From JBBRDU01 sp038203615 (GTDB taxonomy: Bacteria > Verrucomicrobiota > Verrucomicrobiia > Chthoniobacterales > UBA10450), in NCBI GenBank assembly GCA_038203615.1, contig JBBRDU010000007.1, positions 1-64,000 on the forward strand: a stretch of 64,000 nt of DNA, read 5' to 3'. Position 1 is the stretch's first letter. The number at the start of each line of letters is the position of its first letter. A model generated the notes under the pieces. That model did no database searches. It saw nothing but the letters and a program-made list of their open reading frames with translations, and had not been told where the DNA came from. Shown here one piece after another: positions 8,834 to 18,509 of this stretch. The position numbers were made by a program, and so were the translations under genes.

Positions 8834-9544
8834 ATGAACATGGTCCGCGCCGCCTTACCAACCCTCCAAAGAACCTGGCTAATCGCCGGTTTCGCTTTGC
8901 TGGCCGCGCCTTGGACATATGCAATCGACTCTTCCGACCGCTCACCCGCCCCGGCCGCCCTCGCCGAGATGAACGGCGGCGCGAGGATCGAATGCGTTAC
9001 CCCGGACGGCCAGACCGGTCATGTCTCCAAGCAACCCGATCCCGGAGCGGCTGCCTTGATCATGGATGATGGCACCGTGACCTGCCTTCTACAGGAGGGC
9101 GAAACCGACTTTGTGGTGGAGTTACCCAAGGCGCGTCTGATCGATCGGCTGACTTTCCTCAATGAAAACGCCCGCGCGCGCGGCGAACTTAAAATCGCGG
9201 TGTCAAACGAGCGGTTGAAGGCTGATAGCGCAGACTGGGTCGAAGTGGAGGGCATCGTTCCCTTCTCCCACAAGCGGTTGTTCGGCGTTTCCCTGGTTGG
9301 GATCGAAACCAAGTTCGTCCGCCTCGCTTTCCGGGTAGAGAAGCCAGGCCTTGTCACGGCGTTCACCCCGGTCGTGGAGCAGCCATCGCCAGATCATCCG
9401 GCGTCCAGGGAGAAAGAGTCCTTCGCCATCCCGGCCTTGCACGACGCGCTCGATTCAAAGTTCGCGACACTGCACGCCCGGGAAAATGTCCTGGTTACGG
9501 CCAACGACGCTTCCGTCGGACCGCTTTCCGCGACGAACCGTTAG
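8834..9544 (+). CDS. Secreted protein of unknown function, discoidin-like fold possible
   Basis: 236 residues beginning with a signal peptide (TWLIAGFALLAAPWTYA). The middle (TDFVVELPKARLIDRLTFLN, ELKIAVSNERL, KFVRLAFRVEKPG) has the spacing of F5/8 type C (discoidin-like) domains seen in Verrucomicrobial and planctomycetal secreted proteins: a ligand-facing beta sandwich in which LTFLN and IAVSN are core strands. No catalytic motif. Transcribed divergently from the exopolysaccharide operon, so it may be a surface or matrix protein. The domain call is by eye only. Confidence 0.6.
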   Translation: MNMVRAALPTLQRTWLIAGFALLAAPWTYAIDSSDRSPAPAALAEMNGGARIECVTPDGQTGHVSKQPDPGAAALIMDDGTVTCLLQEGETDFVVELPKARLIDRLTFLNENARARGELKIAVSNERLKADSADWVEVEGIVPFSHKRLFGVSLVGIETKFVRLAFRVEKPGLVTAFTPVVEQPSPDHPASREKESFAIPALHDALDSKFATLHARENVLVTANDASVGPLSATNR

Positions 9545-9553
9545 GCGCTCGAC

Positions 9554-10375
9554 TCACCCACCGGTGGCAAAGCCGGGATAAAGCGTCATTCCTCCATCAA
9601 CGAACAAGGTCGTTCCAACGACATAATCGGAGGCATCCGAGGCCAGCCAAACCGCCGCTTGAGCGATGTCTTTGGGAAGACCAACCCGCCCCTGCGGGAT
9701 CAGGGTGAGCAATTTCTGCTCAGCCGCGGGAGTATCCCAGGCGTCTCGATTTATCGGTGTTTTGATGGCGCCGGGAGCAATGCTGTTGACCCGGATTTTC
9801 TTTGGAGCCAACTCCTGCGCCATGCTTTTCATCATGAGCATCACTCCTCCCTTGGAGGCCGCGTAGTTGACGTGCCCGGCCCACGGGATCACCTCATGAA
9901 CGGAGCTCATGCAAATGATTTTGCCGGCTGCGCTCGACACCGCGGGAACCACCCCGCGCCGCAGGAACTCACCGACGGCTTCGCGCGCACACAGGAATTG
10001 TCCGGTCAGGTTCACATTTAAGACCAGGTTCCACTGGGCCAGCGTCATCTCGTGAAAAGCGGCATCGCACTGCAACCCCGCATTATTAATCAGGATGTCG
10101 ACCGTCCCGAAATGCGCCATCGCAGCGGCAAACATCTGCTGAACTTCGTTTTCCTGGCTCACATCCGCCGGCAACGCGATGGCATCACTGCCATCGGCAC
10201 GAATCACTCCCACGACGCGCTCCGCTTCCTCCGGGTTTGAAATGTAATTCACCACGACACCTGCTCCGGCCGCCCCGAGGGCGATGGCACAGGCTTCGCC
10301 GATCCCGGAACTGGCGCCGGTCACGAGCGCTATCTGATTTTTGAGAGGCTTTGGCGGATCCATGGGAGTAATCAT
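9554..10375 (-). CDS. Short-chain dehydrogenase, glucose-1-dehydrogenase-like
   Basis: 273 residues, classical SDR. TGASSGIG near residue 19 is the NAD(P)-binding glycine motif, DILINNAG follows beta 4, the catalytic Ser is in CMSSVHE and the catalytic Tyr/Lys in YAASK. Downstream VNSIAPGAIKTPIN and the end FVDGGMTLYPGF match the glucose 1-dehydrogenase/gluconate-type subgroup very closely in wording and length. The probable reaction is NAD(P)-dependent oxidation of a sugar or sugar alcohol, but substrate cannot be read from sequence. It stands alone, convergent to the secreted-protein gene. Confidence 0.85.
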   Translation of the reverse strand: MITPMDPPKPLKNQIALVTGASSGIGEACAIALGAAGAGVVVNYISNPEEAERVVGVIRADGSDAIALPADVSQENEVQQMFAAAMAHFGTVDILINNAGLQCDAAFHEMTLAQWNLVLNVNLTGQFLCAREAVGEFLRRGVVPAVSSAAGKIICMSSVHEVIPWAGHVNYAASKGGVMLMMKSMAQELAPKKIRVNSIAPGAIKTPINRDAWDTPAAEQKLLTLIPQGRVGLPKDIAQAAVWLASDASDYVVGTTLFVDGGMTLYPGFATGG

Positions 10376-10500
10376 AATAAATTTCAGGCTGCGCGATATT
10401 TTCAGGAAGAAAAAAGGGACAGAAATCTTGCCTCTCCGGGCCCGCCCAATGCAGGCACAGAACTAGCTCGTTCTAACATCGCCTTGGATCGTTGCGACAC

Positions 10501-12168
10501 ATGGGATTGGCTACCGGGAATCAGACTAACAAACCAGTAGCGCACTCTCTGGTCGGCGATCTGGCACTTGTACCACATGACTTCAATGGAGCCTATCATG
10601 AACAGAATCGCGCCTTACCTGAAAGTCGTTCGTCGCAAAGCGACAACTATCTTCAGATCGTTGCCCGGGCTACGAACGATGCAATTCGGGATTGGGATGT
10701 AATCAAAGGGGCGCTCTTCTGGCCGCAGGGCCTGGAGACGCTGCTCGGTTACCCCGAACCCGGCCAACCTCTCGACCTGGGGTTTTGGCAGGATCACGTC
10801 CATCCGGCGGATCGCGCGCGGGTGGCCATCAGCATTCGGGCTGCGTTCGCCGATGGCTTGGAGCATTGGAGCGGCGAGTATCGATTTCAGCAGGCTGGCG
10901 GAGAGTATCTTCAGATCCTCGAACGCGCCGTCATCCAGCGCGACGCGACCGGACAGCCCACCCGATTCGTCGGTTCGCTCATGGATATTACCGCACGTAA
11001 ACAACTGCAGGACCAGTTGTGTCGCTCCCAGAAAATGGAAGCGTTCGGACAACTGGCCGCCGGCGTCGCGCATGATTTCAATAATTTTCTGACCACTATC
11101 CTGGGCTACAGCGACCTCGTTCTTTCCGAATCGGGCGCCAAGGGACCCATCGCCAGCCATGTGTCCGAGATCCGCGGCGCCGCCGGACGCGCCTCGGCTC
11201 TGGCCGGGCAACTTTTGGCCTTCAGTCGCAAGCAGACGCTCGAGCCGCGCGTGATTGAAGCGAATAGTCTGGTGCAGAATCTGGAGCGCTCTCTCCTGCG
11301 TCTTCTCGGCGATCACATTACGGTCGTTTGTCAGCTTCACCGCGATAAAGCTGGCGCGCACATCAAGGTGGATCCGGACCAACTCACTCAAATCATTTTG
11401 AACCTGGCGGTCAATGCCCGCGATGCCATGCGCAGCGGCGGACAGTTGACTTTGGAAACGGCATCGGTGGCAGTGGCGCAGGACGACCAGACACCGTCCG
11501 GATTGGATGCGCTTCCGTCGGCCGATTATGTCGTCATCAGCGTCATCGACACCGGCGTGGGCATGACAGACGAGGTCAAAAATCACCTGTTTGAGCCCTT
11601 CTTCACGACCAAGGATGAAGGACGCGGCAGCGGTCTCGGCCTGGCCACGAGCTATGGGATCGTGCGACAAAGCGGCGGAAGCATTCGCATCGATAGCGAA
11701 GTCGGCAAAGGCACGCGCGTGGAAATTTATCTTCCTAAAGTTCCGGCGCCCCCGCCGCCCTCCTATAAGAAACCGGCCGACCGAAAGTTACCGGTTGGCA
11801 CCGAATCAATTCTGGTGCTGGAGGATGACATCGGTGTGCGGCACATGTCGGTGCGGGTTCTGCGCAATCTAGGCTACGACGTTCTGGAAGCGGCCAATGG
11901 CGACGACGCGCAGCGTTTGTTCGTTCGCAACGCCAAACGAAAGATCCATCTTCTCCTGACCGATCTGGTGATGCCGCAAATGAGCGGACGTTTCTTTGCC
12001 GATTGGGTCCACCAGGTCAGTCCTCCGACCAAAGTGGTGTTCGTCTCCGGCTACCTCGAGGAATCCCTCCATCCCGGCGACCGCGTGGAGAACGGCATGT
12101 TTTTTCTGCCAAAGCCATTCGACCCCGAGCAACTGGCCAAGACCGTGCGGCAGGCGTTGGATTCCTGA
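10501..12168 (+). CDS. PAS-containing hybrid histidine kinase with receiver domain
   Basis: About 555 residues, soluble. A PAS/PAC sensor of PAS-fold-3 type (residues about 50-165, ending FVGSLMDITARKQL) is followed by a dimerisation/H-box (AAGVAHDFNNFLTTILGYS, His near 191) and an HATPase domain with N-box ILNLAVNARDAM, G1 VIDTGVGM, F-box EPFFTTK and G2 GRGSGLGLA. A C-terminal receiver starts ILVLEDDIGV, with phospho-acceptor Asp in LLTDLVMP, Ser in FVSGY and Lys in LPKPF. All catalytic residues are present. No transmembrane segment and no cognate regulator next to it: an orphan cytosolic phosphorelay protein. ATG 10501 is preferred to a TTG three codons earlier. Confidence 0.9.
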   Translation: MGLATGNQTNKPVAHSLVGDLALVPHDFNGAYHEQNRALPESRSSQSDNYLQIVARATNDAIRDWDVIKGALFWPQGLETLLGYPEPGQPLDLGFWQDHVHPADRARVAISIRAAFADGLEHWSGEYRFQQAGGEYLQILERAVIQRDATGQPTRFVGSLMDITARKQLQDQLCRSQKMEAFGQLAAGVAHDFNNFLTTILGYSDLVLSESGAKGPIASHVSEIRGAAGRASALAGQLLAFSRKQTLEPRVIEANSLVQNLERSLLRLLGDHITVVCQLHRDKAGAHIKVDPDQLTQIILNLAVNARDAMRSGGQLTLETASVAVAQDDQTPSGLDALPSADYVVISVIDTGVGMTDEVKNHLFEPFFTTKDEGRGSGLGLATSYGIVRQSGGSIRIDSEVGKGTRVEIYLPKVPAPPPPSYKKPADRKLPVGTESILVLEDDIGVRHMSVRVLRNLGYDVLEAANGDDAQRLFVRNAKRKIHLLLTDLVMPQMSGRFFADWVHQVSPPTKVVFVSGYLEESLHPGDRVENGMFFLPKPFDPEQLAKTVRQALDS

Positions 12169-12439
12169 TCATCGCACGCGATGGAGGTGGATCGCGATCT
12201 CCCAGCGCGATGTTCATCCTTCAGCCGCGGAAGCTGCTCCATCTTTCCCCGCTTCTTTTTGTCCCTAGGATGGAAGCCGCTTTCGGCGAAATCTGTTTTT
12301 GCAACGCCCTCGCCTCCTTCGCCAAGACTACGGCGCGCCAGGGGAGAGGCCGTTCCACCAAGGCACCCGGGTTCAATCGGAGTGCGATCGACAACGCGAA
12401 AACGTTGCTGCTCTCGCGCTCAAGGTATATGGGACGTGC

Positions 12440-13651
12440 GTGGTGACGTTCGAGGACATCGAGAAGGCGCGGGATCGAATCAAAGACGCGGTCTACTATT
12501 CCCCCTGCCCACATTCCATTCCACTCAGCGAGATCACGGGCATGGAGATCTTCTGCAAGCTCGACAACTTGCAGCGCACCGGAAGTTTTAAGGAGCGCGG
12601 CGCGCGTAATGCCCTGGCGCAATTGCCGCCCGCCCAACAGAAGCTCGGCGTCATCGCGGCCTCCGCCGGCAATCACGCCCAAGCCTTGGCTTACCAGGGA
12701 AAACTACTGGGCGTGCCGGCCACCGTGGTCATGCCGAAGTTCGCTCCCCTCATTAAGGTCAGCAATTGCCAGAAACTCGGAGCCACCGTGGTGCTTCATG
12801 GCAAGGACTTCGCCGAAGCGAAAGCTCGCGCGTATGAGATTGCGAAAGAACAGGGGCTTGCCTACATCGATGGATACGATGATCCCTCTATCATTGCCGG
12901 CCAGGGCACGGTCGGTCTCGAGATCCTGGAGCAAGTGCCGGACGTGGACGTAGTGGTGGTTCCCGTCGGTGGCGCCGGACTTCTTGCGGGCGTCGCACTG
13001 GCCGTGAAAACTCTGCGTCCGAATGTCAAAATCGTGGCCGTTGAGGCGGAACACGTCGCCAGTTTTTCGGCGGCGGAGGAAGCGGGCAAACCGACTCGGA
13101 TCGCGCTGCATCCCACGCTGGCCGACGGATTGGCCATCCCGGAAGTGGGCGCAAACGCCTTTGCCATCGCGCATCCGCGCGTCGATAAAATTGTGACCGT
13201 TTCGGAGGAAGAGATCGCCATCGCCATCCTGCGCATCGTCGAGTTGGAAAAGGGCGTGGTGGAAGGCGCAGCGGCCACGTCCCTGGCCGCTTGCCTTTCT
13301 GGAAAGCTGAAAGAGTTCGCTGGAAAAAAATGCGTCCTGCTCTTCTGCGGCGGGAACATCGATCCGAACGTGCTCAGTCGCGTCATCGAACGCGGGCTCG
13401 TGGCCGATGGCCGGCTCGGCCGGTTCGTCGCCGTCATCAGCGATCGACCGGGCGGTCTGGCCGACCTGACCGCGCAAATCGCTTCGACCGGAGCGAGTAT
13501 CAAACAGGTGGTGCACGATCGCGCCTTCGCCGGCACAGATGTGTCCGCTGTGCATGTGCTCTGCACCGTCGAAACGCGGAACCGCGAGCATCTGGCACAG
13601 GTGTGCGCCCAATTGAAGAGCCACGGCGTCGAGACCTACGACTCAAAGTAG
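12440..13651 (+). CDS. ilvA: Threonine ammonia-lyase with C-terminal ACT domain
   Basis: About 404 residues. PLP-dependent deaminase converting L-threonine to 2-oxobutanoate and ammonia, the first step to isoleucine or threonine catabolism. The PLP lysine lies in GSFKERGARNA, followed by SAGNHAQALA and the phosphate-binding loop PVGGAGLLAG. The C-terminal ACT-like region (GRFVAVISDRPGGLADL) is the short form typical of TdcB/IlvA hybrids. A longer frame opens at 12299, but similarity begins at VTFEDIEKARDRI, so the GTG-GTG pair at 12440/12443 is the probable start. The preceding 271-base gap shows only a short repeat-like stretch around 12322. Confidence 0.9.
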   Translation: MVTFEDIEKARDRIKDAVYYSPCPHSIPLSEITGMEIFCKLDNLQRTGSFKERGARNALAQLPPAQQKLGVIAASAGNHAQALAYQGKLLGVPATVVMPKFAPLIKVSNCQKLGATVVLHGKDFAEAKARAYEIAKEQGLAYIDGYDDPSIIAGQGTVGLEILEQVPDVDVVVVPVGGAGLLAGVALAVKTLRPNVKIVAVEAEHVASFSAAEEAGKPTRIALHPTLADGLAIPEVGANAFAIAHPRVDKIVTVSEEEIAIAILRIVELEKGVVEGAAATSLAACLSGKLKEFAGKKCVLLFCGGNIDPNVLSRVIERGLVADGRLGRFVAVISDRPGGLADLTAQIASTGASIKQVVHDRAFAGTDVSAVHVLCTVETRNREHLAQVCAQLKSHGVETYDSK

Positions 13652-13789
13652 CGCCGAAGCGCCTTTGCTTTGTCCTTCCGAGCGCCGGGATCACCGTCGG
13701 GGCGTATGCCATGTCGCACTGAAAAGTTGAACCGAGGCGGCGGTTCCGTAGTCTCACCCATGCATAGGGAAGCCGCACGGGAAGCCGCG

Positions 13790-16663
13790 ATGAGGCGGGC
13801 GAAAAGTGATTCGTTTTCGAGACGCCACATCGGGCCGAGTGATCCCGAAATGGACGGAATGCTGGATCACCTGGGTTTTGCCAACCTGGACGCTCTGATC
13901 GACGCGACGGTTCCCAAAAACATTCGTCTCAAGGGTGAGCTCCAGCTGCCGGAGGGCGTATCGGAGGCGGAAGCGCTGGCCGAACTGCGCGCCCTTTCCC
14001 GCCAAAACCAAGTGGCGCGTTCTTTCCTCGGCGCGGGTTATCACGACTCGATCACGCCACCGGTGATCCAGCGCAATATCCTAGAGAACCCGGGCTGGTA
14101 CACCGCTTACACACCATACCAAGCGGAGCTGGCGCAGGGCCGCCTCGAAGCGCTCGTCAATTTCCAGACGATGGTGACGGACCTGACCGGACTCGACATT
14201 GCCAATGCCTCGTTGCTCGACGAAGCCACGGCCGCGGCGGAAGCGATGGCCCTTGGCCATGCGGCAGCACCCGATCGCAAGACATTTTTCGTGGCCGACC
14301 ATTGCCATCCGCAAACTATCGAAGTCGTGTGCACCCGGGCCAAGCCCCTCGGGCTTGAAGTTCAGGTCGGCGATTTTTCCACCTTCCAATTCGACTCCGG
14401 AGTTTTCGGCGCCCTCGTTCAGTACCCGGCCACGGACGGCGCGATTCACGATTACTCCGAGTTCGTTAGGCAAGCGCACGCCGCCGGGGCGGTCGTCGTC
14501 GTCGCGGCCGATATCCTTGCGCTCACTCTTCTCAAGACACCCGGAGAAATGGGAGCGGACGTGGCAGTCGGGAGCACCCAGCGGTTCGGCGTTCCCGTCG
14601 GGTTCGGTGGCCCGCACGCTGCCTATTTCGCCACGCGCAACCAATACAAGCGCCACATGCCGGGCCGGCTCGTAGGCGTTTCGCACGACGCGGAGGGACG
14701 CCCGGCCTATCGGCTCGCCTTGCAAACGCGCGAGCAACATATCCGTCGCGACAAGGCGACCAGTAATATCTGCACCGCGCAGGTTCTGCTCGCGGTCATG
14801 GCCTCCATGTACGCGGTCTATCACGGCCCGGAAGGGCTCACCGCCATCGCCCGTTACGTTCATCAAACGGCGCGGCTCCTGGCCGCCGCACTGAAGCAGC
14901 TCGGTTACACGCCGGTGCACGAGCGCTTCTTCGACACGGTCACGGTGCAGACTTCCGGTAATGCCTCCGAAGTGGTGAGGGCCGCCGCCAAACGCGGAAT
15001 CAATCTCCGCTTGCTGAATGACCGGCTTCTCTCCATCGCGTTGGATGAGACAACCACCCTGGCTGATCTCCGCGAAATTCTCGACGCCGTGATGGACGCT
15101 GATCCGAAGCTGCGCGAGCAGAATGTCGATCTTGACGAGCTGGCGCGCCGTTCATCTCCCGAATCGAAATTCGAGAATCGAGAATCGAAATTTCTCCAGC
15201 ATCCCGTTTTCAACACGCATCGCACCGAGACCCAGATGCTTCGTTACATGAGAAAACTGGAGTCGCGCGATCTTTCGCTCTGCCACTCCATGATCCCGCT
15301 CGGCTCGTGCACCATGAAACTCAACGCCACGGCCGAGATGTTTCCGGTCTCATGGCCGGAGTTCGCCAAGCTTCACCCGTTCGCCCCGGCCAACCAGACC
15401 AGCGGCTACGCCGAGATGTGCGGCCAACTGGAAGAGTGGCTGGCGGAGATTACTGGTTTCGCGGCGGTCTCTCTGCAGCCGAATGCCGGATCGCAAGGCG
15501 AGTATGCCGGTTTACTCGCCATCCGGGGTTATCACGAATCACGCGGCGAAGCGCATCGCAATATCTGCCTGATTCCAACGTCAGCGCACGGAACCAATCC
15601 GGCCAGCGCAGTCATGGCTGGATACAAAGTAGTGCCGGTCGCGTGCCTCAAGGATGGCGATATCGACCTGGCTGATCTGCGCGCCAAGGCCGACCAGCAT
15701 GCGAGTGATTTGGGCGCGCTCATGGTCACCTACCCGAGCACGCATGGCGTCTTTGAGCCTACCATCCGCGATATCTGCGACATCGTGCATTCGCATGGCG
15801 GCCAGGTTTATCTCGATGGGGCCAACATGAACGCGCAGGTCGGTCTTTGCCGGCCGGGCGATTACGGCGCCGATGTTTGCCACCTGAATTTGCACAAGAC
15901 TTTTTGCATCCCGCACGGAGGCGGCGGCCCCGGCGTCGGACCCATTGGCGTGGCCAAACACCTTGTTCCCTTCCTGCCTGGCTTCCCATCTCTCAACTCT
16001 CAACCCTCAACACTCAGCGCTTCTACCGGCCCCGTGGCGGCCGCTCCCTACGGCAGCGCCAGCATTCTCACCATCTCGTGGATGTACATCCGGATGATGG
16101 GGCGCACCGGCCTGACGCAGGCCACCAGGATCGCAATCCTGAACGCCAACTACATGGCGAAACGGCTCGACCGCTATTTCCCTGTCCTCTTCAAAGGCAA
16201 GAACGGCCTCGTTGCGCACGAGTGCATCATTGATCTCCGCCAATGGAAGAGCGCCCGCATCGAAGTGGAAGACGTGGCCAAGCGCCTGATGGATTACGGA
16301 TTCCACGCGCCCACCGTTTCCTGGCCGGTGGCCGGAACCATGATGATCGAGCCAACCGAGAGCGAATCAAAGGACGAGCTCGATCGTTTCTGCGACGCCA
16401 TGATTGCGATTCATGCGGAGATCGAAGCAGTCGCGCAGGGCAAGGCTGATGCGAAGAACAACGTGCTCAAAAACGCCCCGCACACGGCGCAGCAGATTGC
16501 CTCACCGAAATGGGATCATCCTTACTCGCGCGAGGAAGCGGCGTATCCTGCCCCTTGGACGCGGGACTACAAATTCTGGCCGGCTGTTGGCCGGATCGAC
16601 AACGTCTACGGCGACCGAAACCTCTTTTGCTCCTGCCCGCCCATCGAAGAATTCACCGAGTAA
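13790..16663 (+). CDS. gcvP: Glycine dehydrogenase (decarboxylating), glycine cleavage P protein
   Basis: About 957 residues, the full-length one-chain P protein. It decarboxylates glycine and passes the aminomethyl group to lipoyl GcvH. FSRRHIGPSDPEM near the start, and SCTMKLNATAEMFPVSWPEF and HLNLHKTFCIPHGGGGPG (PLP lysine) later, are diagnostic. ATG 13790 has GGGAAG about 8 bases upstream; ATG 13760 is the alternative. Oddities: two low-complexity in-frame insertions, near residues 458-469 (repeats GAATCGAAATT) and 734-742 (tandem CTCAAC units coding SLNSQPSTL). Neither hits a catalytic motif. gcvT and gcvH are not in the window, and I see no glycine riboswitch upstream. Confidence 0.96.
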   Translation: MRRAKSDSFSRRHIGPSDPEMDGMLDHLGFANLDALIDATVPKNIRLKGELQLPEGVSEAEALAELRALSRQNQVARSFLGAGYHDSITPPVIQRNILENPGWYTAYTPYQAELAQGRLEALVNFQTMVTDLTGLDIANASLLDEATAAAEAMALGHAAAPDRKTFFVADHCHPQTIEVVCTRAKPLGLEVQVGDFSTFQFDSGVFGALVQYPATDGAIHDYSEFVRQAHAAGAVVVVAADILALTLLKTPGEMGADVAVGSTQRFGVPVGFGGPHAAYFATRNQYKRHMPGRLVGVSHDAEGRPAYRLALQTREQHIRRDKATSNICTAQVLLAVMASMYAVYHGPEGLTAIARYVHQTARLLAAALKQLGYTPVHERFFDTVTVQTSGNASEVVRAAAKRGINLRLLNDRLLSIALDETTTLADLREILDAVMDADPKLREQNVDLDELARRSSPESKFENRESKFLQHPVFNTHRTETQMLRYMRKLESRDLSLCHSMIPLGSCTMKLNATAEMFPVSWPEFAKLHPFAPANQTSGYAEMCGQLEEWLAEITGFAAVSLQPNAGSQGEYAGLLAIRGYHESRGEAHRNICLIPTSAHGTNPASAVMAGYKVVPVACLKDGDIDLADLRAKADQHASDLGALMVTYPSTHGVFEPTIRDICDIVHSHGGQVYLDGANMNAQVGLCRPGDYGADVCHLNLHKTFCIPHGGGGPGVGPIGVAKHLVPFLPGFPSLNSQPSTLSASTGPVAAAPYGSASILTISWMYIRMMGRTGLTQATRIAILNANYMAKRLDRYFPVLFKGKNGLVAHECIIDLRQWKSARIEVEDVAKRLMDYGFHAPTVSWPVAGTMMIEPTESESKDELDRFCDAMIAIHAEIEAVAQGKADAKNNVLKNAPHTAQQIASPKWDHPYSREEAAYPAPWTRDYKFWPAVGRIDNVYGDRNLFCSCPPIEEFTE

Positions 16664-16680
16664 ATTCATCCGTCGCCAAA

Positions 16681-16737
16681 GTGGCATCGGCTTCCAGCCG
16701 ATGATCTCCTAAAACATCGGCAAGATGCCGCTGCCAC
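16681..16737. repeat. Composite palindromic element with two nested hairpins
   Basis: An outer 6-bp stem (GTGGCA at 16681-16686 with TGCCAC at 16732-16737) encloses two hairpins: CATCGGCT-TCC-AGCCGATG (16685-16703) and CGGCA-AGA-TGCCG (16718-16730). It sits just after gcvP. The layout suggests a REP doublet or a structured transcript end. Confidence 0.6.
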
Positions 16738-16883
16738 GCTACTGGTCAAAAACCCGGGCACTGTCCCGAGATCAGGACAAGGTCATCCAACTAAATAATC
16801 GGCCGAACTACGGCTTTGATCTGTCTCACAATCGGGGTCAGGCCAGTGCGTTCCTGATTTTTGTTAGGCAAAATCAAGCAATC

Positions 16884-16948
16884 GGGGCGAGACTCGGTCG
16901 AGCCGTGGATTTTTCCGCCGATTCGTCGGCTCGACGGAGTCTCGCCCC
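16884..16948. repeat. 21-bp near-perfect inverted repeat with 23-base spacer
   Basis: GGGGCGAGACTCGGTCGAGCC at 16884-16904 pairs with 16928-16948 with one mismatch. With the composite palindrome at 16681 it fills most of the 316-base gap between gcvP and the convergent FAD enzyme. The size and terminal-repeat layout resemble a tiny non-autonomous element or a long REP hairpin; a two-sided terminator role is also possible. Confidence 0.65.
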
Positions 16949-16979
16949 ACCGGCCAAGGAGCGGCGGTGGGACCCTACG

Positions 16980-18503
16980 TTATTCGGACGCCAGCGTGGC
17001 AGAGGCTGCCGGGTCCACCCGCATGGGCACAAGGCGCAGCGCTGTTCCCTGCGTTTCTTCCGCCGCGGCGGATCCGGCTTCGTGATACTCGGCGTCGCCA
17101 TTGACCTGCCAGAGATCGTACAGCTTCGTGTCCGCCAAAATATTCTCAGTGCAAAGCATCGCCGTCATCATGGCATGATCCTGGTTGTTGTACTTGTGCA
17201 TGCCGTTCCGACCGACCAGGTGCAGGTTGGGAAAGCGGGCCTCCAACTCGACCGCGATGGTCTCGACGTGACGAGCGTAATCGTCATCGTAAACCGGATA
17301 CGCTTTTTTCTGCCTAACGACACAGCCATCGAGCACGTCCCCTTCTTCGGCCAGTCCGATCTTCATCAGTTCGCGTGTGGCCAGCTTGATCAGCTCTTCG
17401 TCTTTCGAATCCCAGACGCCGTCGTGCTCGAAACAGAAATATTCCAGGCCGTAGCAGGCCTTGTCCGGATCCGGCACCATCTCGGGTGACCAGGAGCGGA
17501 AGTTCTGGACGCGTCCGACCTTCACACTCGGATCGTGAATGTAGATCCAGTTATCATCGAACTTCTGCCGATCCTTCAGGATCAGCATGACGGTGAGAAA
17601 GTCCCGATACTTCAGGCTCTCGGCCGCATGCAGCGCCCCCTCGGAAACTTTGGGAGCCAGCCCGCGCACTAGTTCGCGCATGGGCGCGGAAGAGATGACA
17701 TGCTCGGATTGGAGTGTTTGTGTCTGCCCTTCTCGATCGGTGAACTGAATGGTCCAGGTGGAAGCGCCTTCGTCATACGAGCAACCGGTTACTTTACAGC
17801 CCATCTCAATCTGGCCGCCCATTTGCCGGGTCTTGTCGGCGCATGCTTCCCACATCATGCCCGGGCCTTTGCGCGGATAGCGAAACGAATTGATCAGCGT
17901 CTTAATGACCTTGGTCCGATCCTTCGGCTGGCGCTTGGGCAGAAGCGCATTGCGAATGGCGCTGCCGAGCGATAATCCCTTGATGCGTTGCGCGGCCCAG
18001 TCGGCCGAGATGTCTTTGCAGTTCATTCCCCAGACTTTCTCGGTGTAACTTTTGAAGAAAGTGTTGAAGAGACGTTTGCCGAACTGATTACTGACCCAGT
18101 CTTCAAAGTTCCGGGGATTCGGGACAGGGAAGAGACGCGCCTTCAACCAGGAGAGGACGCACAGAATCGAGCGGAACACGCCCAGCTTAAAGAGCGCTTC
18201 GAACGGCTTCAACGGGTAGGCAAAGAATTTGCCACCGTAAAAGATTCGGGACGAGCGCGGGCGCACCAGCATGTCGTTCGGGAGAATCTCGGTCCAAAGA
18301 TCTTCCACCGCCTTACACTTGGAGAAGAAGCGATGCCCGCCAATGTCGAAACCAAAACCTTTATAGGTGGCCGTGCGGGAGATCCCCCCGACATAGACCG
18401 GGTCCGCCTCGAGCACGGTGACCTCCACGTCGTTCTTCGATAAAAGATAAGCGGCGGTCAGCCCAGCCGGGCCGGCGCCAATAATAGCTACGTTTGTTTT
18501 CAT
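16980..18503 (-). CDS. FAD-dependent amine-oxidase-fold enzyme, UDP-galactopyranose-mutase-like
   Basis: 507 residues. VAIIGAGPAGLTAAYLL at the N-terminus is the FAD-binding GxGxxG fold, followed by VTVLEADPVYVGGISRT and FDIGGHRFFSK. The end has LHLVGRNGMHKYNNQDHAM, as in NAD(P)/FAD-dependent oxidoreductases of the protoporphyrinogen-oxidase/UDP-galactopyranose-mutase clan that often sit in polysaccharide clusters. The C-terminal 40 residues are Ala/Glu-rich and not part of the fold. It precedes glycogen synthase and follows a membrane mannosyltransferase-like gene by 6 bases in the same direction, so a role in sugar-nucleotide or glycolipid chemistry is more likely than haem synthesis. Confidence 0.78.
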   Translation of the reverse strand: MKTNVAIIGAGPAGLTAAYLLSKNDVEVTVLEADPVYVGGISRTATYKGFGFDIGGHRFFSKCKAVEDLWTEILPNDMLVRPRSSRIFYGGKFFAYPLKPFEALFKLGVFRSILCVLSWLKARLFPVPNPRNFEDWVSNQFGKRLFNTFFKSYTEKVWGMNCKDISADWAAQRIKGLSLGSAIRNALLPKRQPKDRTKVIKTLINSFRYPRKGPGMMWEACADKTRQMGGQIEMGCKVTGCSYDEGASTWTIQFTDREGQTQTLQSEHVISSAPMRELVRGLAPKVSEGALHAAESLKYRDFLTVMLILKDRQKFDDNWIYIHDPSVKVGRVQNFRSWSPEMVPDPDKACYGLEYFCFEHDGVWDSKDEELIKLATRELMKIGLAEEGDVLDGCVVRQKKAYPVYDDDYARHVETIAVELEARFPNLHLVGRNGMHKYNNQDHAMMTAMLCTENILADTKLYDLWQVNGDAEYHEAGSAAAEETQGTALRLVPMRVDPAASATLASE

Positions 18504-18509
18504 GTATTC

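Noticed and set aside
8598..8945. 115-codon minus frame in the divergent intergenic region
   Set aside because: Overlaps the signal peptide region of the secreted protein and has no protein-like pattern; a GC-driven frame.
13652..13789. Possible glycine riboswitch ahead of gcvP
   Set aside because: No conserved glycine-aptamer cores or tandem layout visible in the 138-base gap.
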